Shown: positions 55,086 through 64,000, numbered from the stretch's first letter. The stretch is 64,000 bases of DNA from Candidatus Thiodiazotropha endoloripes (GCF_001708965.1 NZ_LVJW01000006.1:744001-808000); one strand, 5' to 3'. The notes: generated from the sequence alone by a model not told the origin. Numbers and translations are program-made.

Positions 55086-55125
55086 GCGCCCTGAACATTA
55101 CCTTTCAAGGTGCCGGGTCAATAAT
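55086..55125 (+). repeat. Dispersed intergenic repeat B, copy 2
   Basis: GCCCTGAACATTACC, then AAGGTGCCGGGT and ATAATC, matching 30540-30579. It overlaps the last codons (IIDPAP) of the patatin-like gene, so the repeat has contributed the protein's C-terminus. Confidence 0.65.
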
Positions 55126-56058
55126 CAGCTGCTCCAACGCCGGGCGCATGCGCTTTACCTCCCGCAACCCCTCGTTAATGCCCATTTCGGCTTCGTCAAA
55201 CTCCATTAATCCGAGCTTTGACATGCGTGGCGCCAAAATCACATCAGGCGGGTCCCCAGCCATACGGCTGCGGGTAATTCGATCCTGCATGATGTTGATT
55301 GAACTAGCCACCACATCGTAGAGCCCAGGCGTTTCCCGCTCCGTTCCGAACAACCGCCCGACCAGGTCCCGCTTACTACTCTCCAGAGTACTTTTCAGTT
55401 GGGACTTGATCCGGTTCAGCAGGTCTCCCTCCTCCACAGTCTTAGTCTGCTGTTTGCCTTTGTGGGCATCGTGCTTTAGATGCTTACCCAAAATATCGCC
55501 ATTCAGATTGACTGCGATCACAATATCCGCGCCCATCGCCCGACACAGGGAGACGGGAACCGGGTTGGCCAATCCTCCATCCACCAGCCAGCGTCCATCC
55601 AGGAAAACCGGGGTGAACAATCCGGGTAGACTGATGGATGCCCGAACTGCATCCATCACCGAACCGTTGCGAAACCAGACCTCACGTCCACTTTCAAGTT
55701 CAGTCGCCACAATCCCGAGCTGGCGGGGCAGCTGTTCAAAATCCACCGCATCGACAGACTCTGTTACAAATTCGGTCAGTTTCTCTCCCTGAATGAAACC
55801 ACCACCATTCAGGCTGGGATCAAGAAACCGAATAATCTCTTTCCAGGTCAGAGAGCGTGTCCAGGCTTCCAGCAGATCAAGCTTGTCTGCGGCATAGGCT
55901 GCCCCCACCAACGCACCAATCGAACTGCCACAGACAATTTCAGGCTCAATCCCCAGCTCAGCCAATCCTTTGATAATACCGATATGGGACCAGCCGCGGG
56001 CCGCGCCACTGCCAAGAGCCAAACCGATCTTTACTTGTTTAACATCGCTTTCCATCAT
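55105..56058 (-). CDS. Patatin-like phospholipase (RssA-like)
   Basis: 317 residues, cytosolic. Catalytic Ser in GSSIG (CGSSIGALVGAAYA) and Asp in DGG (LVDGGLANPVPV); oxyanion loop GSGAARGWSHIG. These define the patatin-like Ser-Asp dyad hydrolases; the RssA/YlbK subgroup fits in length and N-terminus. AAGGA precedes tandem ATG codons, either of which may be used. Substrate unknown; membrane lipids likely. Same strand as, but separate from, the HAD gene upstream. Confidence 0.88.
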   Translation of the reverse strand: MMESDVKQVKIGLALGSGAARGWSHIGIIKGLAELGIEPEIVCGSSIGALVGAAYAADKLDLLEAWTRSLTWKEIIRFLDPSLNGGGFIQGEKLTEFVTESVDAVDFEQLPRQLGIVATELESGREVWFRNGSVMDAVRASISLPGLFTPVFLDGRWLVDGGLANPVPVSLCRAMGADIVIAVNLNGDILGKHLKHDAHKGKQQTKTVEEGDLLNRIKSQLKSTLESSKRDLVGRLFGTERETPGLYDVVASSINIMQDRITRSRMAGDPPDVILAPRMSKLGLMEFDEAEMGINEGLREVKRMRPALEQLIIDPAP

Positions 56059-56100
56059 GTTGTCCTTCCCTCATACCCATTTACAACCGGACGCTGCAGA

Positions 56101-56808
56101 TCACTTGACACTTCCATTCTGAAGATCCTGCAACAGATCCAGGGCATGCAGTATACGCCGTTTCAGATCCAACGGCTGGCGGGATATCAACTCAGCAGGC
56201 ACCCCGATCTTGTCTGTCAGCCGTTCAAAACTCTCAAATCCATAGGAGACCATGAATGGATGCATTCCGGTACCGATGGCGGCAACATAGTCCCGCTTTT
56301 CATCACCACAGGCATAGGCCTTGGCCGGATTGATCTTAAAACTCTCCCTGAGCGTCTTGAAGGCATTGAGCTTTTGTTCCTTTTGCGGGAGATGCACAAC
56401 AAAATCGAGGCCGCTGACATTCACCCCATTTCTTCGATAGAGCTGTTGCAGGGTCAACTCAGGTTCAAGCGTTATATTGCGGGTAACAACCCCCACCCGG
56501 ATACCCGGATGATCGATGAGCTGGTTGAGCAGTTCGTCCATACCTTCATACAGACGGGCTGATTGCCGGTATACCTGGGTCAGGGTATCCAGGACGGCAA
56601 TACGCTTTTCCGCATTGAGCTGCTTTCGAAGGTTCTTCGGCAGCTCTTTGATGCCGCCAAGATACTTGAAAATGTTCCGCCGTTTCTGGAAGCGGGCAAT
56701 GTCGCCAATCGACATGTCGTGCGCCTCGAAAGTCTCTGTAATGGCATCGAAAGCATCAATTGTCGTACCGTCAGCATCCATGATGACAAGTCTTTCATTA
56801 CAGTACAT
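56101..56808 (-). CDS. HAD-family phosphatase-like protein
   Basis: 235 residues. Motif I has VIMDADGTTIDAFDAI (nucleophile Asp in DADGT), motif II VGVVTRNITLEPE (Thr), motif III Lys and acidic pair around ACGDEKRDYVAA, with the GDEKxDY form common in phosphoglycolate-phosphatase-like members. The cap is a helical insertion (about 20-90). Specific substrate unknown. GAGGGG five bases before the ATG. 42 bases upstream of the patatin gene, so they may be co-transcribed. Confidence 0.8.
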   Translation of the reverse strand: MYCNERLVIMDADGTTIDAFDAITETFEAHDMSIGDIARFQKRRNIFKYLGGIKELPKNLRKQLNAEKRIAVLDTLTQVYRQSARLYEGMDELLNQLIDHPGIRVGVVTRNITLEPELTLQQLYRRNGVNVSGLDFVVHLPQKEQKLNAFKTLRESFKINPAKAYACGDEKRDYVAAIGTGMHPFMVSYGFESFERLTDKIGVPAELISRQPLDLKRRILHALDLLQDLQNGSVK

Positions 56809-57087
56809 AGAGGCCCCTCATGGTTCTGACCGCCAGCTGCGTAGACAAGCGGAACAATCAACAAATCGGGAACCTGGAAACTCTGAGTCTGCCAACACAG
56901 ATTCAATTGGCTATGCAGCATTGACAGTGCTGAACCTTCAGGATCGTGCTGACAGGCCCCGATAGAAACAGCATGGCGCCCATCAACCGATTGAAACGGA
57001 TTTCTGTGACGAACATATGACAAAACAGAGTCAAATAGTCGATCTGAAGCGACGGATCAACCGAATCGATTGGATCAGATTGGCGGC

Positions 57088-57966
57088 TTAGTAGTGACGC
57101 TCTCTCAGCAGCCGCACCAGGCCATCGCCATAATCAACCACCACACCTTCACGTTCGATCTGCTTCAACCGATAGTCGGTACCTCTCAACTTATCGCCCT
57201 CCCCATAACGGCGCATGTTGATCAGCACAAAGCGACGTTCGGGCTGTTTATGGTAGACATGGATACTGATCTTCAGTTGTTGCAGCTCATCCCGCAACCC
57301 CTGAGGCAACTCCCAAACCAGCGGGATAGTCTCATCCACCACTTCCTCAGCTTCATCCGCAACAGCAGTTTGTGGAGAATCTATCGATTGAGGAACGGAT
57401 TTGACCTGTGGGCTCACCGGCTCTGGAACTGCAACGGGGGGCTTTTTGAGCGGTTCCGGCTGCTGAGCCGGAGAGGGCTCCAGTTTCGCCAACGGAGGCG
57501 GTATCTGATTCTCCCTGGAGACTGGAGTCTGCTCAACTGTGATGGCGTTTGACTGATTATGTCGCAGCCGTTGCGGCGGCTCTGCCGGTCGACTCAGCTT
57601 CGCCTCGGACATCAGTGAGCGCTCACTCGGCAACCCACTGTTCAGCAACTGGGACTCAAGGCCTGGCTTTTGTGGTTTTACCGGTTTGGCAACCGGTAAG
57701 GAGACCACTTCCGGCACGACTCGATTGACGGATTCAGGTGCAGGCTGCGCCTCAGCCTGCGGTGGCTCGGTATCCACCATACTCGTCTGAGATTGGTAGA
57801 AAAGAAATCCAACTATCCCGCAGATCAGGAGAATCACCAGCACAACAATCCAGATCCGCCAACCACCCGAACCTGGGCTCTCCTCATAACCTTTTGGAAT
57901 CAGCTCCTGCTCACTGGAGGATCTGTTTTGGGAAGCCCTTTCCAATGCATCGAGAATCGATGACAT
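57088..57966 (-). CDS. gspB: GspB-like general secretion pathway accessory protein
   Basis: 292 residues: short cytosolic N-terminus (MSSILDALERASQNR), one TM (about 36-58), a long Pro/Gln-rich periplasmic linker (about 60-215) and a C-terminal GspB domain (about 220-292; RFVLINMRRYGEGDKLRGTD). With ExeA it helps assemble the type II secretin across the peptidoglycan. Starts one base after the exeA-type stop (TGA G ATG), so the pair is coupled. No other gsp genes are in the window. Confidence 0.85.
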   Translation of the reverse strand: MSSILDALERASQNRSSSEQELIPKGYEESPGSGGWRIWIVVLVILLICGIVGFLFYQSQTSMVDTEPPQAEAQPAPESVNRVVPEVVSLPVAKPVKPQKPGLESQLLNSGLPSERSLMSEAKLSRPAEPPQRLRHNQSNAITVEQTPVSRENQIPPPLAKLEPSPAQQPEPLKKPPVAVPEPVSPQVKSVPQSIDSPQTAVADEAEEVVDETIPLVWELPQGLRDELQQLKISIHVYHKQPERRFVLINMRRYGEGDKLRGTDYRLKQIEREGVVVDYGDGLVRLLRERHY

Positions 57967-57967
57967 C

Positions 57968-59860
57968 TCAGCCCCCAGACTTCAACAGCGCGGGTCTGGT
58001 CCGGTCAGTGACCATACCCTTTAGCTGGATCAGAGTCTGCTTACCGACAATACCATCCGCCGACAAACCATTTTCCCGTTGAAATCGCATCACCCGCAGA
58101 TGCAGCAGCTGATCAAACCTGGGGTTGGTCAGATCGTAAGCACTCTCGACACCCTCGATCTTGTCCAAGGTTGAGATCAACCAACCCACATCACTCCCGG
58201 ATTGGCCCAGTTGCAGCCTGGTCTTGGCTAACGACGGCGGACGCCATAAGATGATGTAACTGCCTGTCCATAACCGATCCATTTCAGCGTAATCGAAAGA
58301 GAACTTTCGGCCATTCATATCCAGTGTCACCGACTGATCACCCATACCGGTCAGCACGACATGGTAGCGCTCTCCCTGCGCCATCATCAGCTCCAGAATG
58401 GCGGGCCGATTATAGTATTCCAGGGTTTTCCAGGAGCCCCGGCCAAACAGACAGCTCAGCCCGACCTCCTCGGCCTTGTCACAGGATGAGCGCTGCTTTC
58501 CCCCGGTGGGATAGACCACCTGCCAGTAGCTGAAAAGGGTGGAAAACGCACTGTTCTCATTTCCTATCAATCCACTCAGCTCACTCGATTTTGCATCGGT
58601 ACGTGCGGAAGATTCCTGCTCCCTGATCTCATCCTGAGCAGTCATGGCGATCGAGGTGGAGGCCTGGTCAGCGGCTTTAAGCGCTTCAGGACTCAATACA
58701 TCGGGCACCGCCATGCCTGAACGATCCGGCTCAGTTGCCACAGCCTGCTCGATAATCGCTCCAGCTGCAGGGAGAGCCGCAGGCTGTTTATTAAGCTCAC
58801 TGGTCTGCTGGGTATCCTGGACCGGTTGGGACGCCTGCACCGGTTTGGGCTGCTGAGGCTGCTGGGTCTGTTGTATCTCTTGGGGTTGTTGAACTTGCTG
58901 TGACTGCTGCTCCTCAACCAGTTGCCCCTCATGATTGGGTTCCGCAAACAATTGAAACAGATCCACCTGAGGCAGCAGAGCGAGTACCAGCAAGGTTGCG
59001 CTGACCCCAGCCATCATCCAGCCCCATGAAGGGAAGCGGGAGGCCAATCCATCCTCGCCACGTAATTCGCGGGCTACCTGGGATAACATACTGCGACTGA
59101 CCTGACCCTTGCGCTTACCGTACGCGGCCAACATTCCGCGACTGCAGAGGATATTGATCAGGCGGGGGATACCCCCACTCAGCTTATAGACCCGCCGAAT
59201 CGCTCCTTCAGTAAACAGCGGTCGTTCCAAACCGGCCACTTTCAATCGATGCAGTATGTAGGCTCTGGTTTCACTACGTGAGAGGGGCGTCAGATGGTAG
59301 CGTGCCGTCACCCGTTGTGCCAACTGCCTTAACTCCGGGCGATTCAGCAGGCTTCTCAATTCAGGCTGGCCAACCAGGATGATCTGTAACAACTTTTCCG
59401 AAGAGGTCTCCAGATTGGTCAGCAACCTGATCTGTTCCAGGGATTCAAAGCTCAGATTCTGCGCCTCATCGATGATCACAACCGTACGTCGACCCTGGGA
59501 ATGACTCTCCAGCAGATAGGCGTTCAGGAAGTCGACGATCTCCTTGATGCTGCTGCAACCCAGTGGATAGAGCACTCTCAGTTCGTCACAGATGGTGGCT
59601 ACCAGCTCCAGAGGGCTCAAACGGGGATTGAAGACAAACGCCACATCCACAGCCCGTGGCAACTGGGCCAGCAGTTTTCTGCACAGCAGTGTCTTGCCGG
59701 TACCCACTTCACCGGTCAACTGTACGAATCCCCCCCCCTGCGTTACACCATACAGCAGATGAGCAAAGCCGTTACGGTGGCGTTCGCTCAGAAAGAGGTA
59801 TTTCGGATCCGGGGTAATGGCGAATGGATCTTCAGCGATTCCAAAATAATCCTGGAACAT
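57968..59860 (-). CDS. ExeA/GspA-like AAA ATPase with peptidoglycan-binding domain
   Basis: 630 residues. AAA module (about 1-270): Walker A GEVGTGKT (50-57), Walker B VVIIDEAQ (about 126-133), sensor region IILVGQPELRSLL. A TM (about 278-297) and a Gln/Pro-rich low-complexity linker (about 305-360) follow. The C-terminal peptidoglycan-binding domain (about 575-622) has LRVMRFQRENGLSADGIVGK. ExeA binds peptidoglycan and drives secretin assembly with ExeB/GspB. The type II secretion core is not in this window. Confidence 0.9.
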   Translation of the reverse strand: MFQDYFGIAEDPFAITPDPKYLFLSERHRNGFAHLLYGVTQGGGFVQLTGEVGTGKTLLCRKLLAQLPRAVDVAFVFNPRLSPLELVATICDELRVLYPLGCSSIKEIVDFLNAYLLESHSQGRRTVVIIDEAQNLSFESLEQIRLLTNLETSSEKLLQIILVGQPELRSLLNRPELRQLAQRVTARYHLTPLSRSETRAYILHRLKVAGLERPLFTEGAIRRVYKLSGGIPRLINILCSRGMLAAYGKRKGQVSRSMLSQVARELRGEDGLASRFPSWGWMMAGVSATLLVLALLPQVDLFQLFAEPNHEGQLVEEQQSQQVQQPQEIQQTQQPQQPKPVQASQPVQDTQQTSELNKQPAALPAAGAIIEQAVATEPDRSGMAVPDVLSPEALKAADQASTSIAMTAQDEIREQESSARTDAKSSELSGLIGNENSAFSTLFSYWQVVYPTGGKQRSSCDKAEEVGLSCLFGRGSWKTLEYYNRPAILELMMAQGERYHVVLTGMGDQSVTLDMNGRKFSFDYAEMDRLWTGSYIILWRPPSLAKTRLQLGQSGSDVGWLISTLDKIEGVESAYDLTNPRFDQLLHLRVMRFQRENGLSADGIVGKQTLIQLKGMVTDRTRPALLKSGG

Positions 59861-60453
59861 AACAGTAGCTTAGAGCCTAATGTAATCGATTAACAATCAA
59901 TGGATTCCCTGCATGGTACTTCGATAGATACACCTTACTACACAGCCGTGCATAGGACAGCCTATTTGTACCACCGGAACAGGCCCAATCGATCTGCCAG
60001 CGGGGAGTGGCCAAATCGGCCAATTTGAATAAATGCCACAGTGTTGACCAACCGCTACATCTATTTTTTCTATGCCCCATAAGCCTCTGCCATTCAAATC
60101 GTTTCAGACCCAATAATGTGAAATCGTACACACTTTCAGTCTATTTCGACCAAAATGTGCAATTTTTAACAGCAATCAATTAAAAAAAATCGGATTTTAC
60201 TTGTCACAGAAGTAAACAAAAATCGCAATATGCCGATTATTCTATTGAGCCATGAAGGTTGCTACTCAACACGGATTTACCACCTCCAGACTCAACGACT
60301 TGAAGGGAAGCCTGGGCACTGAACTGTTGCATCAGGCAGAATTTGTTAACTTGTGTCGCATTTTCGTCAAATAACCTGAATTTTTAGTTGTAATTTATTG
60401 TTATTGTGCTAATTTTTTAGTTGTATGCACGCAACACTACAGAGATCGCCGAT
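59861..60453. other. AT-rich divergent intergenic region
   Basis: 593 bases between divergent exeA-type and Cys-rich small genes. It has long A/T tracts around 60170-60215 and 60350-60420 and the direct repeats at 60381-60425. No reading frame here looks coding. Confidence 0.55.
60381..60425 (+). promoter_or_regulatory. Pair of 12-base direct repeats upstream of the Cys-rich small gene
   Basis: TTTTTAGTTGTA occurs at 60381-60392 and again at 60414-60425, 33 bases apart (about three helical turns), ending 28 bases before ATG 60454. Could bind a regulator on one DNA face. Confidence 0.4.
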
Positions 60454-60654
60454 ATGACTGGACTCTACAAATCAAAAATCTGCCAGGAGTGCCCCCACCT
60501 GGTAGTCAGCGGAACCGCATGTGATTGGCAGCCCCATGAATGCCCCATCCAGAAAGAGAAGATGCAGCGTCAGAAAAAGACCAAAGCCAAGGCCTTTTTA
60601 TTGACCAATCTGTTGATTGCGGATGATTTCGACGCCGTTCGTAGCTGTAATTGA
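60454..60654 (+). CDS. Small Cys-rich protein of unknown function
   Basis: 66 residues from ATG 60454; a TTG 11 codons earlier is possible. Four cysteines in the first half: ICQECPHLVVSGTACDWQPH then ECPI, a spacing (CxxC...C...C) that suggests a zinc or Fe-S site. A basic region follows (KEKMQRQKKTKAKA) and then LLTNLLIADDFDAV. No signal or TM. Family not recognised. Convergent with the PAS-GGDEF-EAL gene. Confidence 0.6.
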   Translation: MTGLYKSKICQECPHLVVSGTACDWQPHECPIQKEKMQRQKKTKAKAFLLTNLLIADDFDAVRSCN

Positions 60655-60773
60655 GGCAAAGGGCCATAAACCCAACACTCTACCCAGCTCATCGTCGCAC
60701 CTCTACCGGGTCAGATAGGCTGGTGACATCTAATAAGAGATTGCGAGCTCAGGGGCGCCCCTGGGTTTCTGGA

Positions 60774-60827
60774 AACGGATAGAGCAGGCAGACCCCCACA
60801 AGGGTGAACGCATGCCTGCTATCCGTT
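60774..60827. terminator. Imperfect hairpin between convergent genes
   Basis: Left arm AACGGATA-GA-GCAGGCA (60774-60790) pairs with TGCCTGCTATCCGTT (60813-60827), with a 2-base bulge. It lies just past the stop of the PAS-GGDEF-EAL gene; no U-tract. Confidence 0.5.
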
Positions 60828-60853
60828 AACACTCACCTCAGCCGGCTTTCGAC

Positions 60854-63271
60854 TCATACCCCTCTCTCTTTTAGCTCCAATTCAGCAGACTCCCTGCAAA
60901 ATAGCAACATCTGACTTCCGCTCAAGGGCTTGGAGTAGTGGTAGCCCTGAATCATATCGCACCCCTCCTGTTGCAATATTCTGAGTTGTTCGTGACTTTC
61001 AACACCTTCAGCCACCGTTTTGATATCAAGACTTCTGGCCAACCTGATTATTGAAACACAGACCTTCCTGTGCTTCTCATTCTGATGGATATCCTGGACA
61101 AACTCGCGGTCGATTTTAATTGCAGAAACAGGCATCCAGTTTAGATAGGCTAATGAAGAGTAACCGGTGCCAAAGTCGTCTATGGCCATATGAAACCCGT
61201 GATCGGCCAAACTTTTCAACAGCTTCATTGTACTATCAGCCTTTTCCATTAACATCGACTCCGTCACCTCCAACTCGATGTTGCATGCTGGCACCTCATA
61301 ATCACTACAAATCTCCAACAGTGAAGAGAGAAAGTCATTTGAGCGTAATTGAGAAGCAGATATATTGACCGCCATCTTAATCTCTGGGTTGATCTGTAAA
61401 AGCTCTTTTGTTTTTGAAACGGCCTGCTGCAAAACCCATTTCCCGATACTATTGATCAAGCCGGACTTCTCTGCTACCGGTATAAACTCTGCTGGACTGA
61501 CTTCACCCAATACGCGGGATTTCCAGCGCAACAGGCATTCGCAACCGACCACGCTCTCCTTGCTCAGCATCAATTGCGGCTGAAAAACCAACCTTAGTTC
61601 CTGTGCATCGATGGCATATCTCAGCTCATTATCGATTTTTATTTTTTTGATCGCTTTCATTTCCAACTTGCGATTAAAAAAACAGACTGAATTCCTTCCA
61701 TCCTCCTTTGCTTTGTACATTGCCATATCTGCATGTCGCAGAAGGCTTTCATAAGAACCTCCATCGACTGGACTTACGGCAACACCAAAGGAAGCAGAGA
61801 CAGTTACTTCAGTATCGAGAATCGTATACGGTTGATTCAACTGTGAAACCAAAGCATGCAATCTTGCTTCAATATCATTTGGGTCAATGTCTGGCATGAA
61901 CAGTACAAACTCATCTCCACCCAAGCGACTTAATGTGTCCTTTTCCCTGATCAAACGTTTCATTCGGATAGCCACTTCCTGCAGCAACTTATCACCAACA
62001 GAGTGGCCCATTGTGTCGTTGACCTTTTTAAAGTGGTCCAGATCAAAATAGACCAGCGCTGAAGTTGCACCACTCCTCAGATCGGCTTGGACAGCCTTAG
62101 CAACCCGATCGGCAAGCAGATAGCGATTGGCCAGCCCAGTCAGCACATCGTAAAAGGCCAGATTCTCTATTTCGTCTTCTGTCTGTTTCTTTTGTGTTAT
62201 ATCGGTAAAGACAGCGATATAGTGGATATTATCTTTAATTTCATCGACAATTTTACTGATACTCAGCCACTCAGGATATATTTCACCAGATTTCCTACGA
62301 TTCCAGATCTCACCTTCCCAGTGGTTGTTTTGGTTAATACTGTCCCACATTCGCTTATAGAAATGGTGATCGTGTCGATGTGAAGCAAGTAGCCTTGGAT
62401 CATTACCCAGAACCTCTGACTCTGAATATCCGGTAATGCGTACAAAGGCATCGTTTACAGAAATGATCTTATTCTGATCATTTGTCATGACAATAGCATC
62501 TCGGCTCAGACGAAAGGCATTCAATGCCAATGTCAACTGCTCCTCCTGTACCCTTTGACGTGTTACGTCCGTAATCAACTCACCAGTCCCTGAAGGAACA
62601 GAGCTGTTTTTGCCTATAATTGGAAAACGCGATATGACATATCGAGAATCATGACTCCTGTTTATTGAGAGCTCCATCTCATCACTGGAAGATAAACCCG
62701 AGATCAGAACCTTGGCTGATTTAGCCTCCTCCTTGACCGCCATTTCATATGACATCCAGGACTCTCTGCGCCTACCAACAACTTCTTCATAATGTTTATT
62801 GTTTACTTTTAAAAAACCATCATTGGCAAAAGTACAAACCCCATCTCTATTGTAAGTAACAACCGAAGCATCAAGATTGTTCAAAATTGCCAGTAAGCTG
62901 TTTTTATTGACACCATCCTCCAAATCCAATTTATGGATCTGCACTGTAACAAGCACCAGGTCTGATGCCAGTATCGGATCAAAAGTTGCCGTCAAATGGA
63001 GATCAAGATGATGCACCACACCCAGTTCATCTTTATAACTCACATCCTCCACGCAGACTGGAGCATCTCTTTTCAGACCAACTAATGTTTTTTTAACTCG
63101 CGCCGTCTCATTAACACTAAAAAGTCTTAGAAAAAAATGACCCTCCATCATCTCAGGAGTTCTAAAGCCAAATAGAGCAGACGCTTTTTTGTTGGCCAAC
63201 TTGATTACATTAAATTTATCGACAACAAGCGCCGGATCGGGTTGATTATCAAAGAGGCTTTTATATTGCAT
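60854..63271 (-). CDS. PAS-GGDEF-EAL c-di-GMP signalling protein, soluble
   Basis: 805 residues without TM segments, so cytosolic. Three PAS-like regions (about 1-110, 120-245, 255-370; the third has LALNAFRLSRDAIVMTNDQN). GGDEF domain with RLGGDEFVLFM (about residue 450) and EAL domain from about 560. The signature motif is ECLLRW rather than EALLRW; the catalytic Glu is kept. Other EAL residues: AVNISAS, EVTES, IDDFGTGYSS, IKIDREF, AEGVES and QGYHYSKP. So phosphodiesterase activity is expected. It starts 23 bases after the stop of the upstream PAS-type gene, an operon. Confidence 0.92.
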   Translation of the reverse strand: MQYKSLFDNQPDPALVVDKFNVIKLANKKASALFGFRTPEMMEGHFFLRLFSVNETARVKKTLVGLKRDAPVCVEDVSYKDELGVVHHLDLHLTATFDPILASDLVLVTVQIHKLDLEDGVNKNSLLAILNNLDASVVTYNRDGVCTFANDGFLKVNNKHYEEVVGRRRESWMSYEMAVKEEAKSAKVLISGLSSSDEMELSINRSHDSRYVISRFPIIGKNSSVPSGTGELITDVTRQRVQEEQLTLALNAFRLSRDAIVMTNDQNKIISVNDAFVRITGYSESEVLGNDPRLLASHRHDHHFYKRMWDSINQNNHWEGEIWNRRKSGEIYPEWLSISKIVDEIKDNIHYIAVFTDITQKKQTEDEIENLAFYDVLTGLANRYLLADRVAKAVQADLRSGATSALVYFDLDHFKKVNDTMGHSVGDKLLQEVAIRMKRLIREKDTLSRLGGDEFVLFMPDIDPNDIEARLHALVSQLNQPYTILDTEVTVSASFGVAVSPVDGGSYESLLRHADMAMYKAKEDGRNSVCFFNRKLEMKAIKKIKIDNELRYAIDAQELRLVFQPQLMLSKESVVGCECLLRWKSRVLGEVSPAEFIPVAEKSGLINSIGKWVLQQAVSKTKELLQINPEIKMAVNISASQLRSNDFLSSLLEICSDYEVPACNIELEVTESMLMEKADSTMKLLKSLADHGFHMAIDDFGTGYSSLAYLNWMPVSAIKIDREFVQDIHQNEKHRKVCVSIIRLARSLDIKTVAEGVESHEQLRILQQEGCDMIQGYHYSKPLSGSQMLLFCRESAELELKERGV

Positions 63272-63294
63272 GACTCTACTTCAACTGCGCAGAA

Positions 63295-64000
63295 TTACTC
63301 TTCATACCATGTGGTGATATTGACATGACTCACCACACAGCCATAATCTTCTGCAGAAACTGGTGCAACATTCATCACGAACCACCTCTTTTCAGTTGGC
63401 GAATGACAAGGATATTCAAAACTAAATGTTTCTTTTGTACCCTCCAGTACTTGCTTCACGCCCCCATACACTTTTCTCGCATCGCTACCGGCAGGAGCAT
63501 TTGATCCATAACAGGTTTCCAGATAGTTAACACCCAGCCCTGTGGTTTGCAAATTGGTATCGCCATTGGCTTTAGCAAATCTTACCCAGGCCTTGTTGAC
63601 CAACATAATCGTGCCATCATGACTGAGTACTGCAATATGCTCAGGCAGGGCATCGATTATTGACTGTAACCTTTCACGGTCCCGATAGGCGGTAACATCG
63701 ATAAATGTTGCCACCGCACCCTGGCCATCGTTTGAAATATGATAAGGTAACAATCTAACCAGATAGGTTGTTTTATTACTTGTCATCACCTCCTTCTGTA
63801 TCAAACGGCCTGTTGCCATAGTCCTTTTAAAGTCTTCCATCAGCCCACTGTAAATCAGGATATTATTGATTTCATCAAGAGGGCGCCCAAGATCAGTCTC
63901 CCTGACCTTAAAGATCCCGACCGCATCTGGACTGTACCTTGTCAGATTCAAATGTTGATCAACAAAAACGGTCGGCACCCCAACCGCCTTAGTCATACTG
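63295..64000 (-). CDS. C-terminal PAS region of a larger sensor, probably a CheB/CheR-PAS fusion (partial)
   Basis: Open through the right edge; 234 codons visible. Two PAS domains: about the first 105 visible residues (TVFVDQHLNLTRYSPDAVGI, VRETDLGRPLDEINN) and a second starting RLQSIIDALPEHIAVLSHDG. The run around DMTKAVGVPTVFVDQHLNLT with RPLDEI is typical of the PAS segment following CheB and CheR domains in chemotaxis fusion proteins. That assignment is inference because those domains lie outside the window. The MTK methionine is internal, as the frame stays open upstream. Co-transcribed with the PAS-GGDEF-EAL gene. Confidence 0.75.
   Translation of the reverse strand, partial: SMTKAVGVPTVFVDQHLNLTRYSPDAVGIFKVRETDLGRPLDEINNILIYSGLMEDFKRTMATGRLIQKEVMTSNKTTYLVRLLPYHISNDGQGAVATFIDVTAYRDRERLQSIIDALPEHIAVLSHDGTIMLVNKAWVRFAKANGDTNLQTTGLGVNYLETCYGSNAPAGSDARKVYGGVKQVLEGTKETFSFEYPCHSPTEKRWFVMNVAPVSAEDYGCVVSHVNITTWYEE

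Larger units (their letters stand above)
54643..55104. other. Intergenic region, AT-rich at its left part
   Basis: 462 bases. It contains the 54698-54714 palindrome, a doubtful small frame (54886-55074) and the start of a repeat B copy (55086-55125). No other gene-like features. Confidence 0.5.

Overview
This is a chromosomal segment of a gammaproteobacterium. It is densely packed with housekeeping genes in arrangements known from that class: ilvA/rpiA divergent, lptD-surA-pdxA, tldD-pmbA, maf-rng-yhdP-nit, and nudE with cysQ and yrfG. Gene content and style (many c-di-GMP proteins, a SoxW-like double thioredoxin, an ExeA/GspB pair) are reminiscent of Chromatiales-type sulfur oxidisers or their marine relatives. 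That placement is inference only; no rRNA or marker decides it. I found no rRNA, tRNA, CRISPR array, complete insertion sequence or prophage.

Layout. 1-4.7 kb: ilvA fragment, rpiA, a major porin with a clear promoter and bidirectional terminator, and an AmgK-like sugar kinase. 4.76-5.8 kb: a decayed GxxExxY-family gene and a 270-bp direct repeat carrying a heptad-based hairpin. 5.8-10.1 kb: an RND efflux operon. 10.5-15.1 kb: lptD-surA-pdxA, outer-membrane assembly plus pyridoxal phosphate synthesis. 15.1-25.9 kb (all minus): rlmH, maf, rng, yhdP, a nitrilase-family amidase, tldD and pmbA. 26-32 kb: rhlB with a Cys-cluster gene, a BacNaV-type ion channel, an AraC/MGMT fusion, yrfG, nudE-cysQ. 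32-41.9 kb: accessory and metabolic genes, including the tandem thioredoxin protein, GAF-GGDEF, CDGSH, bioA, apbE, a membrane-anchored AraC regulator set with a 30-residue membrane peptide and a serine hydrolase, and a small exported-protein gene interrupted by two TAG codons. 42-46.3 kb: OxyR, a heme-oxygenase-like diiron protein, a TrpD2-like protein and a CbiX-like protein. 46.5-50.8 kb: a nucleotidyl cyclase-FHA gene joined to a giant MscS-type channel. 50.8-64 kb: signalling and secretion genes, namely a periplasmic binding protein coupled to CHASE-PAS-GGDEF-EAL, a patatin, a HAD phosphatase, GspB-ExeA, a PAS-GGDEF-EAL gene and the end of a CheB/CheR-PAS-type protein.

How it fits together. 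Envelope biogenesis dominates the conserved half (LptD, SurA, YhdP, AmgK, porin, RND pump). c-di-GMP turnover and stress sensing dominate the other half. Four proteins carry GGDEF, EAL or cyclase domains. Intergenic spaces hold two families of short palindromic repeats, one of them (core GGGCCTGTTAACACTAATCC) seen at least seven times. The most promising leads are the AraC module with its shared operator-like element, the channel with a calcium-like selectivity filter, the OxyR-linked diiron protein, the cyclase-FHA/mechanosensitive-channel pair, and the heptad hairpin beside the GxxExxY remnant.
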